From Methanomassiliicoccus sp. (GTDB taxonomy: Archaea; Thermoplasmatota; Thermoplasmata; Methanomassiliicoccales; Methanomassiliicoccaceae): a stretch of 64,000 nt of DNA. The DNA is taken from the NCBI GenBank assembly GCA_012719175.1, contig JAAYAX010000007.1:59261-123260 (forward strand), in the 5' to 3' direction. Below the pieces are notes generated by a model. It made no database searches. It had not been told where the DNA came from and saw only the letters and a list, made by a program, of their open reading frames with translations. This document shows, piece by piece, positions 35,665 through 44,113 of this stretch; position 1 is the stretch's first letter; the number at the start of each line of letters is the position of its first letter. The translations under genes were made by a program, and so were the position numbers.

Positions 35665-36111
35665 ATGATGTCCGTAAGAACCCGGCAGTGCCCCGAGTGC
35701 CAGGCCGCGGTCCCCTTGAGAACAAGGTACTGTCCAGACTGCAATGCCACGGTCAATCCCAACGCCCCCGAGGACCCTATAAAGAAGACCCGGGAAGAGG
35801 GAGAGGTGAAGAGCCTGGTCCTGATGGGCATCGGGGGAATGCTGCTGTTCTTCAGCTTCGGGTTCTTCCTCCCTGCCATGCTTTCGGAGCCGGGTTTCCT
35901 GTGGGTGTCTGTCCCTCTCTTCGTGATCGGTGCTTCCCTGTTCGCCGGGGCTTGGTTCGTCAGGAGAGGGACCAGCAGGCGGGTTGCCTCCATGGAGAGG
36001 GACCTGCACGTGCGTTGCGAGTATTGCGGGGGCACCAATCACAGGAACGATCATCGCTGCGCCTTCTGCGGCGCGCCGATAATCGACAGGGCCTCGTCTG
36101 ACCTGAACTGA
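35665..36111 (+). CDS. Zinc-ribbon membrane protein
   Basis: The 148-residue protein has an N-terminal zinc ribbon (C-P-E-C and C-P-D-C, residues about 9-26), two membrane helices at about 50-100, and a C-terminal ribbon (C-E-Y-C and C-A-F-C). Two cytoplasmic zinc ribbons on a helical hairpin is a common archaeal layout whose function is unknown. It converges with the histidine kinase gene 22 bases away. Confidence 0.6.
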   Translation: MMSVRTRQCPECQAAVPLRTRYCPDCNATVNPNAPEDPIKKTREEGEVKSLVLMGIGGMLLFFSFGFFLPAMLSEPGFLWVSVPLFVIGASLFAGAWFVRRGTSRRVASMERDLHVRCEYCGGTNHRNDHRCAFCGAPIIDRASSDLN

Positions 36112-36133
36112 CCGGAAGACCTCCATCGTCTCC

Positions 36134-37864
36134 CTATTGCCCGCTGGACCGGGCGATGCTGGACATATCGAACTTCTCCTCCTTCCAGCTCCCCTCCGGG
36201 AATATCAGCTCGAAGCGAGCGCCTCTTCCCTCCTCGCCCGCTTCCCGGATGGCCCCTCCGGACATGACCATGATCTGACTGGCGACATAGAGCCCCATGC
36301 TGCCATGGGGGTTGAAGTCCCTGTCGAACACCGCCGGCTTCACATCCGCCGGTATGCCCACACCGTCGTCCTCGTAGAACACGACGCAGGAGCCGTTGTC
36401 GATCCGGTATCCAATGTTGATGTGGAAGGCCTTCTTGCCGTGTTTACGACTGTTGTTCAGCAGTATGGTGAAGACCTTCTCCAGCATGGGGTCGGCGAGG
36501 ACGCTGAGCGGCCCCAGGTCGGAATGTACGTCCAGCCCCTCGGAGGCCCCCGAGGTCTTGGCCTTGGCCAGCACCAACTGCATCCACTGCCACATGGGGT
36601 CCGATCTCCCCAGGCTCTGATAGTCGGTGGCGAAGTTGAACTGGCGCTCTATGTACTTGACCGCCTCCTTGATGCGATCACCATAACGTGCCATGTCCTC
36701 GCTCTTAAGATGGCCGGAGGAGATGAGCTCGCTGTAACCGTGGATCACTCCCACCTGGTTCATGGTATCATGGCGGACCACCATGGACATGATGCTCAGC
36801 TTGGTGTTCGCCTTCAGGAGCTGGTCCTTCATCCTCTTCTCCTCATCGATGTCCCTGATGATCAGCTGCACTCCCGTTCGGGCACCGCTCTGGTCGTTCA
36901 TGGCCGTCGCCTGGATATCGTAGTAGTGGTCCACCTCATCCTTGGGGATGGACACCTCCAGGGACCGACCAGTGGAGATGGCGTCCTCCAGGTTCACGCT
37001 CATCAGGAAAGGCAGCGTATCCGCGCTCCTACGCTCCTTCCTGCCTCCTCGGGTGGCGTCGAGCATCTTCTCCGCAGAGGGATTTATATGGATTATATGG
37101 CCGCGGTTGTCGATCACCACCACTCCATCCTTCATCCTCTTCACCACGGTGTCCAGTGCTAGGGGTATGATGCTGAACAGCTCGTAGCGGTAGGCACCGA
37201 TGAACAGGAGGGCCATGGACCCGGCGAACGCCAGGATCATCAGGAAAGTGAAGGGGATCTCAGTGAGGTTCAGGAGGCCGATGATGGCGGCTACCGCGGG
37301 AAGGGTGCATGACCCCAGCACCATGCCGACCTGCTGGCGCAGGTATCTCGAGGATCGGAAGTAGGTGGTAAGGAGGAGGTAGAAGCTTATGGCACCCATA
37401 AGGAAGGAGAATATCACAAGGAGGTAGAACCAGGGGCCGTAGGTAGGCACGAACGTCTGCATGTACGCGCTGGAGGGTTGCGCCACCGAGGTATAGAAGG
37501 AGTGGTGAAAATCGTTCGTCCACAACATCGCCAGCGCCAGGGTGGGGACGGCGAAAATGATGGCAAGGTTCCTCCGGTTCACCGCACTGTCCCGGCCTAC
37601 GAACATCAACGTGAAGATCAAAAATAGGGGTGGAATGAAGACGTTTGAGATATACTCCAGATCGTTCCAGAACAGCATTTCTGGCATGGTACCGCTCAGT
37701 AGTTCCAGAAGATACGTGGTCGATAACCATGCGATGGCGATCAAGAGGAGTATGAACGGCTTCTTGGTGCGAAGGTCGCTCATCCTCCATGTTATGATCG
37801 CAAGGCCAACGGACAGCGTGCTGGAGAAGAGCAGTGGGACAGAGAGAATGGTCTCGTCGATCAT
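36134..37864 (-). CDS. Membrane histidine kinase with 7TM-type sensor, PAS and HATPase
   Basis: The 576-residue protein starts with seven or eight membrane helices (about residues 5-230), like the 7TM histidine-kinase N-terminal domain. A PAS domain follows (about 245-360), then a helical region with the phosphoacceptor-like V-V-R-H-D-T-M-N-Q, and a HATPase domain with L-L-N-N-S-R-K-H-G and D-D-G-V-G-I-P. No receiver is attached and no response regulator gene is next to it; the receiver/six-PAS protein at 8.4-11 kb could be a partner, though this is a guess. ATG 37864 is chosen over upstream codons. The gene ends in TAG. Confidence 0.85.
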   Translation of the reverse strand: MIDETILSVPLLFSSTLSVGLAIITWRMSDLRTKKPFILLLIAIAWLSTTYLLELLSGTMPEMLFWNDLEYISNVFIPPLFLIFTLMFVGRDSAVNRRNLAIIFAVPTLALAMLWTNDFHHSFYTSVAQPSSAYMQTFVPTYGPWFYLLVIFSFLMGAISFYLLLTTYFRSSRYLRQQVGMVLGSCTLPAVAAIIGLLNLTEIPFTFLMILAFAGSMALLFIGAYRYELFSIIPLALDTVVKRMKDGVVVIDNRGHIIHINPSAEKMLDATRGGRKERRSADTLPFLMSVNLEDAISTGRSLEVSIPKDEVDHYYDIQATAMNDQSGARTGVQLIIRDIDEEKRMKDQLLKANTKLSIMSMVVRHDTMNQVGVIHGYSELISSGHLKSEDMARYGDRIKEAVKYIERQFNFATDYQSLGRSDPMWQWMQLVLAKAKTSGASEGLDVHSDLGPLSVLADPMLEKVFTILLNNSRKHGKKAFHINIGYRIDNGSCVVFYEDDGVGIPADVKPAVFDRDFNPHGSMGLYVASQIMVMSGGAIREAGEEGRGARFELIFPEGSWKEEKFDMSSIARSSGQ

Positions 37865-38001
37865 ATGGGCCGACAAACCGGTTGGATGGATATAAATCTT
37901 GGACCATGATTCTCTTAAGTACATCAATTCTGGATGGGCCTATGACCTGAGGTTCTAAACATCGGCGCAAGGGATAAGATACGATATCCTGTTCGGGTAT
38001 C

Positions 38002-38853
38002 GTGAGCGCGAGAACGGACATCGCATCCCGCATGATCAAGGTCGGATTTCAGCAGCGGTTCTTGATGGCCCGAATGACCCGCTTGCCCATCCTGGGCAGG
38101 GCCATGGAGTTCGTGTTCTTCGAGGAGGATAGGATGATCTACCTCCCCAAGGACACCGTGGCCATGTCCACTCGCGCGACCACGATAGAAGTGGTCAGGC
38201 CGGTCTCGCAGACCAACGTAGTCCTGCCATCGCAGGTGATAGACCATTTCCTTCAACAGTCAAGGTACATCTTCATCATGAACCACTGCATGTGCCGGCG
38301 CTCAAACCACTGCCAGCACTACCCTGAGGACCTGGGATGCGTGTTCCTGGGCGCAGGGGTCCTCAAGATCTCCCCGGCCATGGGGCATATGGCCACGGTG
38401 GAGGAGGCCATGGAACATATGCGCAAGGGAAGGGAGAGGGGACTGGTGCATCTGATCGGCCGCAACAAGATCGACAGTGTGTGGTTGAACACCGGGCCCA
38501 AGGAGGAGCTGCTATCGATATGCAATTGCTGCGAGTGCTGCTGCCTGTGGAAGATGCTCCCTCAGCTCTCCGGATCGATCAGCAGCGGGGTCATGCGCAT
38601 GCCGGGCGTGTCCTTGACGGTGACCGATAGGTGCGTCGGCTGCGGTTCATGCGTGGAGGACGGGACGTGTTTCGTGGGCGCCATCACCTTAAGGGAGGGC
38701 AAAGCCGTCATCGATGACGGTCTGTGCAAGGGATGCGGCCGGTGCGTGGAGCGCTGTCCCCAGGAAGCGATCGACATGTTCATCGACCCCCAAGTCTCCA
38801 TTGCCCAGGCGGTGAGCACCATCGAGCCCCTGGTGGATATTCGCAAGGAGTGA
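38002..38853 (+). CDS. Ferredoxin-type Fe-S protein with cysteine-rich middle
   Basis: The 283-residue protein has three cysteine zones. N-terminal [12 protein letters not shown] and C-N-C-C-E-C-C-C could bind metal or an Fe-S cluster. A C-terminal ferredoxin pair follows: C-V-G-C-G-S-C with an unusual five-residue gap to the fourth cysteine, then standard [12 protein letters not shown]. It looks like an electron carrier or the Fe-S subunit of a redox enzyme. Similar proteins are found in methanogens. The start is GTG. No partner enzyme is adjacent. Confidence 0.7.
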   Translation: MSARTDIASRMIKVGFQQRFLMARMTRLPILGRAMEFVFFEEDRMIYLPKDTVAMSTRATTIEVVRPVSQTNVVLPSQVIDHFLQQSRYIFIMNHCMCRRSNHCQHYPEDLGCVFLGAGVLKISPAMGHMATVEEAMEHMRKGRERGLVHLIGRNKIDSVWLNTGPKEELLSICNCCECCCLWKMLPQLSGSISSGVMRMPGVSLTVTDRCVGCGSCVEDGTCFVGAITLREGKAVIDDGLCKGCGRCVERCPQEAIDMFIDPQVSIAQAVSTIEPLVDIRKE

Positions 38854-38924
38854 CTTGTTCTCGGGGACCGCATACGGAAAACGATATTTTTTTTAATCCG
38901 TGGATATCCTTCACAAGGATACCG

Positions 38925-39188
38925 ATGAGTTCCCGCATCCTTACCATGGCCATGAGCACGCTCGGCCTGTTCTCGAGAGGAAAAGGCAGGACATCTCCGC
39001 CTCCATCCTCCGGCGACGATGCCTTCATACGTTGCCCGGCGTGCGGAAAGGTGCTCCATTCCACGATCTCGCGCTGCCCTTACTGCGCGGCGTTCCTCGA
39101 GGTCAAATGCCCCAATTGCGACCGCACCACCAACCGCATCCTGAGGAAGTGCCCGTTCTGCGAGGCTTCCCTTGAGGGGGCCCGGTAA
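38925..39188 (+). CDS. Double zinc-ribbon protein
   Basis: The 87-residue protein has two zinc ribbons in tandem: C-P-A-C/C-P-Y-C and C-P-N-C/C-P-F-C, after a short hydrophobic and basic N-terminus. No enzyme motif is seen. ATG 38925 is preferred; earlier codons in this frame run back through the ferredoxin gene. The function is unknown. Confidence 0.55.
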   Translation: MSSRILTMAMSTLGLFSRGKGRTSPPPSSGDDAFIRCPACGKVLHSTISRCPYCAAFLEVKCPNCDRTTNRILRKCPFCEASLEGAR

Positions 39189-39228
39189 TAATTATATACT
39201 CTCTGTTATAACAATAAAGCCGATAAAA

Positions 39229-39786
39229 TTGAGGGCGCTTAGGTGTAAGAAGGCTGAGGCGGGCATCGGTACCTCCATCATGCTCATCGCTCTGATATCC
39301 ATTAGCGGGGTAGCTGGCTCCATGGTCATCGACAACACCTCCCTGACCGCCGAGCAGGCCCAGGATGTGGTCGATGAAACGCTGGACAACACCGTTACCT
39401 ACCTCGACGTGAGAAGCGTGGTGGGAGTGTGCGATCCCGAACGCGAGCTCCTCACGAGCCTGGAGATGGTCGTCGTCATCGGACCTGGAAGTCAGAATGT
39501 CAACCTCAGCTCTATGGTGATTGAGCTGATGCTCCCCTGGGACCACGTGTTCCTGGCCAGCGGGGAGGGGGGGTTCAGCAGCGAGCGCATCCTCTCCGGT
39601 GGACTTGTCAACTCCACCTCCATCATCGGTGATGGCGACATCTTCGTGCTGAGCTTCGATCTGCCCAACGCCATCACCTGCGGGGAGGAGGTGCGGTTAT
39701 CGCTGACGCCAGCAGAGGGATTCGTTAACTTCCTTATCCTAGATGTGCCCAGCACCCTGACGACCAGGTACGTGTCCCTTCGGTAG
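39229..39786 (+). CDS. Archaellin-like (class III prepilin) protein
   Basis: The protein of about 185 residues has an N-terminus like archaellins: R-C-K-K-A then E-A-G-I-G-T-S-I and a hydrophobic helix of about 20 residues, with the likely cut between the alanine and the glutamate, as in the arlB product (K-R-A then E-M-G-V-G-T). The rest is a beta-rich outer domain. TTG 39229 is the best start, placed by a TATA-like ATTATATA at 39191-39198. It could be a minor archaellin or an adhesive pilin. It lies 1.7 kb upstream of arlB, outside the operon. Confidence 0.6.
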   Translation: MRALRCKKAEAGIGTSIMLIALISISGVAGSMVIDNTSLTAEQAQDVVDETLDNTVTYLDVRSVVGVCDPERELLTSLEMVVVIGPGSQNVNLSSMVIELMLPWDHVFLASGEGGFSSERILSGGLVNSTSIIGDGDIFVLSFDLPNAITCGEEVRLSLTPAEGFVNFLILDVPSTLTTRYVSLR

Positions 39787-39879
39787 CGCTGAAGGCCATG
39801 CTGGATTTTTTTAGAATCAGAAATGATTTCCTAATCTTTTCTTTTAAATATTTTATGAAATATAATTCATTTGGTCCCG

Positions 39880-40272
39880 ATGAATATCATTGTAGGCACA
39901 GATGGAAAGCCACATTCCGAGAAAGCTGTCGAGTTCTCCTTTGCTTATGCCAAGGCTTTCCGTGGTACTCTGTACATCATGTACATAGTAAGTCCCAAGG
40001 CCCAAGAGGACAAGGATAAGAACATCAAGAACGGGATGAGGGTCCTGGGCCGTGCCAAGATAAGGGCCTCGGAAGTGGGCGTTGACATCGCCACATTGTT
40101 GGAGGCGGGGGAACCTCAGGACACCATCCTCTTGGCGGCCGAAAAGCTGGATGCTGACTGTATCATATTGGGCTCATCAGGAGAGAAGAGCGGGCTGGCC
40201 AAGATCATGGGCACCAGCGTTTCGGAGACCATCTTCAAGAATGCCAACTGCACGGTCGTCGTAGTTCGGTAA
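39880..40272 (+). CDS. Universal stress protein, ATP-binding type
   Basis: The 130-residue UspA-family protein has an N-terminal V-G-T-D-G and the C-terminal motif G-x2-G-x9-G-T-S (G-S-S-G...I-M-G-T-S), which in the family marks ATP-binding members. A single domain is expected to form dimers. The role is regulatory or stress-related, but the target is unknown. A TATA-like TTAAATATTTTATG lies about 30 bases upstream. ATG 39880 is preferred over TTG 39871. Confidence 0.9.
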   Translation: MNIIVGTDGKPHSEKAVEFSFAYAKAFRGTLYIMYIVSPKAQEDKDKNIKNGMRVLGRAKIRASEVGVDIATLLEAGEPQDTILLAAEKLDADCIILGSSGEKSGLAKIMGTSVSETIFKNANCTVVVVR

Positions 40273-40335
40273 TGTTATTCGATTTGATACCGTCGTCTAA
40301 ACTTTTTTTATGAGCAATCGACAGTCCATGTTCGA

Positions 40336-41178
40336 ATGGAAAGAAGAAAGATACTGCTGTGGGTCAACATCGCCCTCATCATCTCGATCGTGATCAGCGG
40401 CATCTATCTTGCGCTCACCATCATGCAGGGGCCTCCCCCCGCCAACATACCTCAGAACGTATCCTTCAATGTGAAGTACATCAGCCCCACCCAAATGAAG
40501 GTGGAGTTCAACAACTTCTCCAATCCAATCGGTTTCACAGATGTGAGGATCAAGACTATGTCCCCGCTGGGGGATGTGTGCTTGGCGGATGTTCATGATG
40601 ACGTCCTAGTGTACGAACAGGAGCCGGAGGGTTCGAACGATCCCAAGAGCCTGGCGAATATCACCATCTCTTCCACTGGGCCTCTGGAGAAGGGATCGTA
40701 CTTCATCATGTCCAACTATCGGGATCTCACTAAGGGACCGTGGCTGTTCGAGATGGTCCACCGGTCAAGCAACATCATCGTCTCCAAGGGTTCCGTGATC
40801 GTTCCCGATATCAACTCTGCTCCCACAGGCTCCATCTCCGCTGTCATGGACGTGTCCGAGAGCGAGATCAAGCTAATGGTAGGGACCATCTCGCCCAGCA
40901 CCGAGCTTTCATATTGCTATATAGACGTCCTGGGACCGGACATGACCGTCCAGACGATGTACCTGAACGATACCAGCTCCATGATCATGCTTATGATCGA
41001 TGATACCCAGGTGAAGATGGTGGATGCCGACAGCAACGGTCTTATGAGCTCAGGGGATTATATTGATCTAAGAAGGTGGTCCGGAGCCTTATCCGAAGGC
41101 CAGTGGTCGGTGGAGGTCAAGTATGCGTTCACCGGCGAGATCATCGCGTACGCGTATTTCCCCGTTCAATTCCTGTGA
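40336..41178 (+). CDS. Membrane-anchored extracellular protein, archaeal surface type
   Basis: The 280-residue protein has a charged start (M-E-R-R-K), one membrane helix at about residues 8-30, then a beta-strand-rich external domain with few cysteines. A proline cluster (G-P-P-P-A) marks the junction. The layout fits a surface or pilus-associated protein, and its place between the archaellin-like gene and arlB suggests a surface link, but no family is recognised. Confidence 0.5.
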   Translation: MERRKILLWVNIALIISIVISGIYLALTIMQGPPPANIPQNVSFNVKYISPTQMKVEFNNFSNPIGFTDVRIKTMSPLGDVCLADVHDDVLVYEQEPEGSNDPKSLANITISSTGPLEKGSYFIMSNYRDLTKGPWLFEMVHRSSNIIVSKGSVIVPDINSAPTGSISAVMDVSESEIKLMVGTISPSTELSYCYIDVLGPDMTVQTMYLNDTSSMIMLMIDDTQVKMVDADSNGLMSSGDYIDLRRWSGALSEGQWSVEVKYAFTGEIIAYAYFPVQFL

Positions 41179-41305
41179 AGCAATATGAAAAAATGAGTGA
41201 ACCAAAGAACAACTGGCTTTGAGAAACCATCTCATAGTTTTATTTGATAATTAATATTTCTTGGTATCAAAAATACAAATCAGTTATGATTTTCAAATCT
41301 TTTCT

Positions 41306-41462
41306 TTTATATATCTCGGAGGTGAATTTTGATTTAACTGCCTGATGAGAGCGAGCTACATCCCTAGGATGGTAGCCCGTTGCAATCTATGCAGACGAAG
41401 CGTCCCGGAACAAGGAGTATGATATACTCTTGTTCGGGCAAGAACCGAATGGAGGTCTAGAA
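41306..41462 (+). promoter_or_regulatory. arlB promoter and structured leader with a short upstream reading frame
   Basis: TATA-like TTTTATATAT (about 41305-41314) places the transcript start near 41337, giving a leader of about 125 bases. Hairpin A (41355-41376) pairs GCTAC-ATCC with GGAT-GTAGC. Hairpin B (41404-41438) has 15 pairs, two bulged G residues and a three-base loop. An ATG at 41345 opens a 25-codon frame with C-N-L-C that ends in TGA at 41420-41422, inside hairpin B. The ribosome site GGAGGT of arlB (41451-41456) is downstream of hairpin B. Confidence 0.6.
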
Positions 41463-42089
41463 ATGGGATTGAACAAGAAGTTCGTAAAAATGAGAAACGA
41501 CAAGCGCGCTGAAATGGGCGTCGGTACGATGATCGTATTCATCGCGATGGTCCTTGTGGCCGCGGTCGCCGCGTCTGTACTGATCAGCACTGCGAACACC
41601 GTGAGGGAGCAGGCTCAGTCCACTGGTGACCAGGCAATCAACAATGTTGCTTCTGGATTCATTGTCCAGGATGTCATCGGCCAGGTCAACAAGACCAACT
41701 ACCAGTACATTGACAACATCACTATCTACCTCAGGCTCGCTGCTGGCAGCCCCCAGATCAACATGAACAACGTCATGATCTCTCTGCTGTCCGATACCAC
41801 CAACCTGTACCAGAGCATGGACCAGACCATCGATGACGACACCTACACCGCTGACGTCGAGAAGTCCATCTCCGGGAACACCTGGACCAGCGATATGACC
41901 ACCTCTCACGTCGTCGGCCAGGGTGACCTGATAAAGATTACCGTGTCCAACCACGCTGGGGACCTGAACATCGGCTTCAACCAGCTCGGTGTGATCAAGA
42001 TCATGCCGGCCTACGGCCAGCTGTCCCTGATCACCTTCACCACCTCCGAGGCTTTCACCCCCGGTATTGAGTGGGTTACCCTGAACTAA
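41463..42089 (+). CDS. arlB: Archaellin (archaellum filament protein)
   Basis: The 208-residue major archaellin has a class III signal K-F-V-K-M-R-N-D-K-R-A followed by E-M-G-V-G-T-M-I and a 20-residue hydrophobic helix; the peptidase would cut just before the glutamate. The rest is the beta-rich outer domain with N-x-T/S sites (for example N-K-T, N-I-T) suitable for N-glycosylation. GGAGGT lies seven bases before ATG 41463. It heads the archaellum cluster, but a hairpin plus U-tract right after it separates it from the other arl genes, fitting the higher amounts of filament protein needed. Confidence 0.95.
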   Translation: MGLNKKFVKMRNDKRAEMGVGTMIVFIAMVLVAAVAASVLISTANTVREQAQSTGDQAINNVASGFIVQDVIGQVNKTNYQYIDNITIYLRLAAGSPQINMNNVMISLLSDTTNLYQSMDQTIDDDTYTADVEKSISGNTWTSDMTTSHVVGQGDLIKITVSNHAGDLNIGFNQLGVIKIMPAYGQLSLITFTTSEAFTPGIEWVTLN

Positions 42090-42118
42090 ACAGGGTAAGA
42101 AACCTTTTTCTTTTTATT
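42076..42118 (+). terminator. Intrinsic-type terminator after arlB
   Basis: TTACCCTG (42076-42083) pairs perfectly with CAGGGTAA (42091-42098) over a seven-base loop that includes the stop codon. It is followed by C-C-TTTTT-C-TTTTT at 42103-42115. Such U-tracts are typical of archaeal termination and of FttA-dependent 3' ends. Confidence 0.6.
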
Positions 42119-42195
42119 ATAATAAACACCACCCATCCACCATCACTATCACAAGCATCACCAGTTTCACAACATCACTATCCAGAGGTATCCAG
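42115..42195 (+). promoter_or_regulatory. Probable second promoter and CA-rich leader of the arlC/D gene
   Basis: TTATTATAATAAA at about 42113-42125 is a good TATA candidate and a palindrome (TTATTATAATAA), giving a start near 42148. The leader is C/A-rich, almost without G, and contains CATCACTATC twice (42141-42150 and 42173-42182). It should be unstructured. Confidence 0.4.
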
Positions 42196-43215
42196 ATGAA
42201 GGCTGTCCGCAACGTTACTATCTACCCGTTGGTCTCGACCCTGGCCATCTTGTCGTTCAAGAAGAAGGGTGGCAAGGGCTCCGACCTTGGAGGCATCTCC
42301 GCCTCCTCGGAAGATCTGGACCTGGAGGGCGGAAGCCTATCGCTCAGCGACCTTGGAGGAAGCCTCGGCAGCCTCTCCAAGCTGGGGGACAAGAAGGACA
42401 AGAAGAAGGGAAAGAACGACCTAGGTGATCTCGGCAGTCTCGGCGGTAGCATCGGGGGCAGCCTCGGTGGGGGCCTGGGCGACGATATCCTTTCCAGCCT
42501 GTCCTCGGGCGGAGGTCGCGCTGACGATAAGAAGTTCATGGAGATCGAGGCTAGCGTCAACGACCTGAAGAAGCAGGCGGAGACCGCAGATCTCAACAGC
42601 AAAGCTACAAAGAACGAGATAGAGTCCATGAAGAAGGACCTGTCCGAGATCAATGGTTCCATCAAGAGCCTGCTGAACGTGTACGAGGCGGTCAGCCGGC
42701 AGTACAACCCGTTCGTCGATGATGACAAGCATGGTGCTGTCGCACCGTCCGCGGGCGATGATGACATCCCCATGGATGACAACCTCTCCCTGGGTAGCCT
42801 GAACACGCTCAAGGACGCGAAGTCCATGCCCTCTCCCGTCATCGACGAGTGCGGCCCCCTGGACCGAGTGGTGAGGCCGGACGACGAGGAAGAGGAAGAG
42901 GACTTCAGCAACTTACAGGGAATGGACAGCATCAAGATCTCACCAGATGTGCTGGGAAAGGTCGAGCTGAGGGCTCCGACACCCGCCGCGGCCCCGGAAC
43001 CGGAGGACGACGCCCCCGCGAGGCCACGGTCAAGAGTGGCTTCCTCATTGCCGTCATCGGTCGATCCCTACGCTTTGGAGCAGGTGCACAAGTTGGTGGA
43101 GTACCAGCTGAGCAAGGTATATCGCGCCAAGCTCATAGGAGATGATCTGGACCAGGATGAGGTGGAGGCCCTAGACCGCTGGATGAGCGAGTTCAAGCGC
43201 CTAGGAGGCGGTTGA
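42196..43215 (+). CDS. arlD: Archaellum motor accessory protein, ArlC/ArlD-type
   Basis: The 339-residue protein has a Gly/Ser/Leu/Asp-rich N-terminal part (about 25-105), a coiled coil (about 110-155) and the FlaC/D motif L-L-N-V-Y-E-A-V-S-R-Q-Y-N-P-F, then an acidic linker and a C-terminal helical domain. In euryarchaea ArlC, D and E (as separate or fused proteins) form the ring around the motor and link to chemotaxis through CheF. Here one gene seems to stand for all of them. It overlaps arlF at TGATG. The symbol is approximate, since the C/D/E fusions vary. Confidence 0.8.
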   Translation: MKAVRNVTIYPLVSTLAILSFKKKGGKGSDLGGISASSEDLDLEGGSLSLSDLGGSLGSLSKLGDKKDKKKGKNDLGDLGSLGGSIGGSLGGGLGDDILSSLSSGGGRADDKKFMEIEASVNDLKKQAETADLNSKATKNEIESMKKDLSEINGSIKSLLNVYEAVSRQYNPFVDDDKHGAVAPSAGDDDIPMDDNLSLGSLNTLKDAKSMPSPVIDECGPLDRVVRPDDEEEEEDFSNLQGMDSIKISPDVLGKVELRAPTPAAAPEPEDDAPARPRSRVASSLPSSVDPYALEQVHKLVEYQLSKVYRAKLIGDDLDQDEVEALDRWMSEFKRLGGG

Positions 43216-43631
43216 TGGGGCTGAGCATCTCAGCTTCTGCTGCCATCATCTTCGTCGCATCGGTCATCGTGTTCGGAAACCTCCTCGCAGCGTTCGATAA
43301 TTTCGAACAGGCCCTGGTCGATGCGCGGAGAGAATCTCAGGACCGCCAGGACGGGATCCTGCATGATCGCATTTCCATTACTGCAGTGGACGTTGAAAAT
43401 CGTACCGTGACCCTCCTCAATGAGGGCACCGAGACCTTGTCGATCAGTTCGTTAGATGTGTTCCTGAACGGAACGCTCAGCGATGATGCCATAGTATCGA
43501 CGTCCGTGGACGGCAGCACCGGCACCAACATCTGGTTCCCGCTGGAGACCCTGGTCATCACCGTCGGCAGCAGCTTGAACGACACCCTCATCCGGGTGGT
43601 GGACGCCAATGGCGTGGCCGCCTATCACTGA
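43215..43631 (+). CDS. arlF: Archaellum stator protein ArlF
   Basis: The 138-residue protein has one N-terminal membrane helix (G-L-S-I-S-A-S-A-A-I-I-F-V-A) and a beta-sandwich outer domain, the ArlF/ArlG layout. Together with ArlG it forms the stator contacting the S-layer. Its ATG overlaps the stop of the preceding gene (TGATG), so the two are coupled, and arlG starts nine bases after its stop. Confidence 0.88.
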   Translation: MGLSISASAAIIFVASVIVFGNLLAAFDNFEQALVDARRESQDRQDGILHDRISITAVDVENRTVTLLNEGTETLSISSLDVFLNGTLSDDAIVSTSVDGSTGTNIWFPLETLVITVGSSLNDTLIRVVDANGVAAYH

Positions 43632-43640
43632 GGCACGAAC

Positions 43641-44078
43641 ATGGCCGACAGTTCGTTCACACACATGCTGTTCTTCATCGCCGCCATTGTGGTGGCGGTC
43701 TCTATTTCTGGTGTCATCATCGGCATCTCCAACTCGATGGTGCAGGAGCTCAAGGTAAAGACCAACGCTCTGGAGACGGAGATAGGAACGGACATCGAGA
43801 TCGTTAACGATCCGAGGAGGGTCCCCTACGCCGACGGGAACCTCACGATCTACCTGAAGAACGTAGGTGATATTACTTTAAAATATAATAACATCGCAAT
43901 CCTTATAGATGGCCAGTACGTCAATGAGACGTCCGTGGTAAACGAATATACCGGGGGCATATGGACTGTCGGAAATACCGTGGAGATGCATATAGTGGTG
44001 GCACTGGGCGCAGGGGACCATGAGGTCAAGGCCGTCATGCCCAACGCCGTGTCCGATACCATGGCATTCCGCATCTGA
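43641..44078 (+). CDS. arlG: Archaellum stator protein ArlG
   Basis: The 145-residue protein has an N-terminal membrane helix at about residues 9-30 and a beta-rich outer domain with I-Y-L-K-N-V-G-D-I, the conserved strand of ArlG. It forms a filament with ArlF that anchors the motor to the cell envelope. It is nine bases from arlF and 35 from arlH in a single operon. Confidence 0.88.
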   Translation: MADSSFTHMLFFIAAIVVAVSISGVIIGISNSMVQELKVKTNALETEIGTDIEIVNDPRRVPYADGNLTIYLKNVGDITLKYNNIAILIDGQYVNETSVVNEYTGGIWTVGNTVEMHIVVALGAGDHEVKAVMPNAVSDTMAFRI

Positions 44079-44113
44079 TGAAACAATAATGAATTTACGA
44101 GGTGAGAAATGAG

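Noticed and set aside
36134..36136. TAG at the end of the histidine kinase, considered as readthrough
   Set aside because: The HATPase domain is already complete, and the extension would be antisense to the zinc-ribbon gene.
41318..41325. GGAGGTGA, a perfect ribosome site upstream of the arlB leader
   Set aside because: It lies above the inferred transcript start and is 20 bases from the nearest ATG, too far for normal use.
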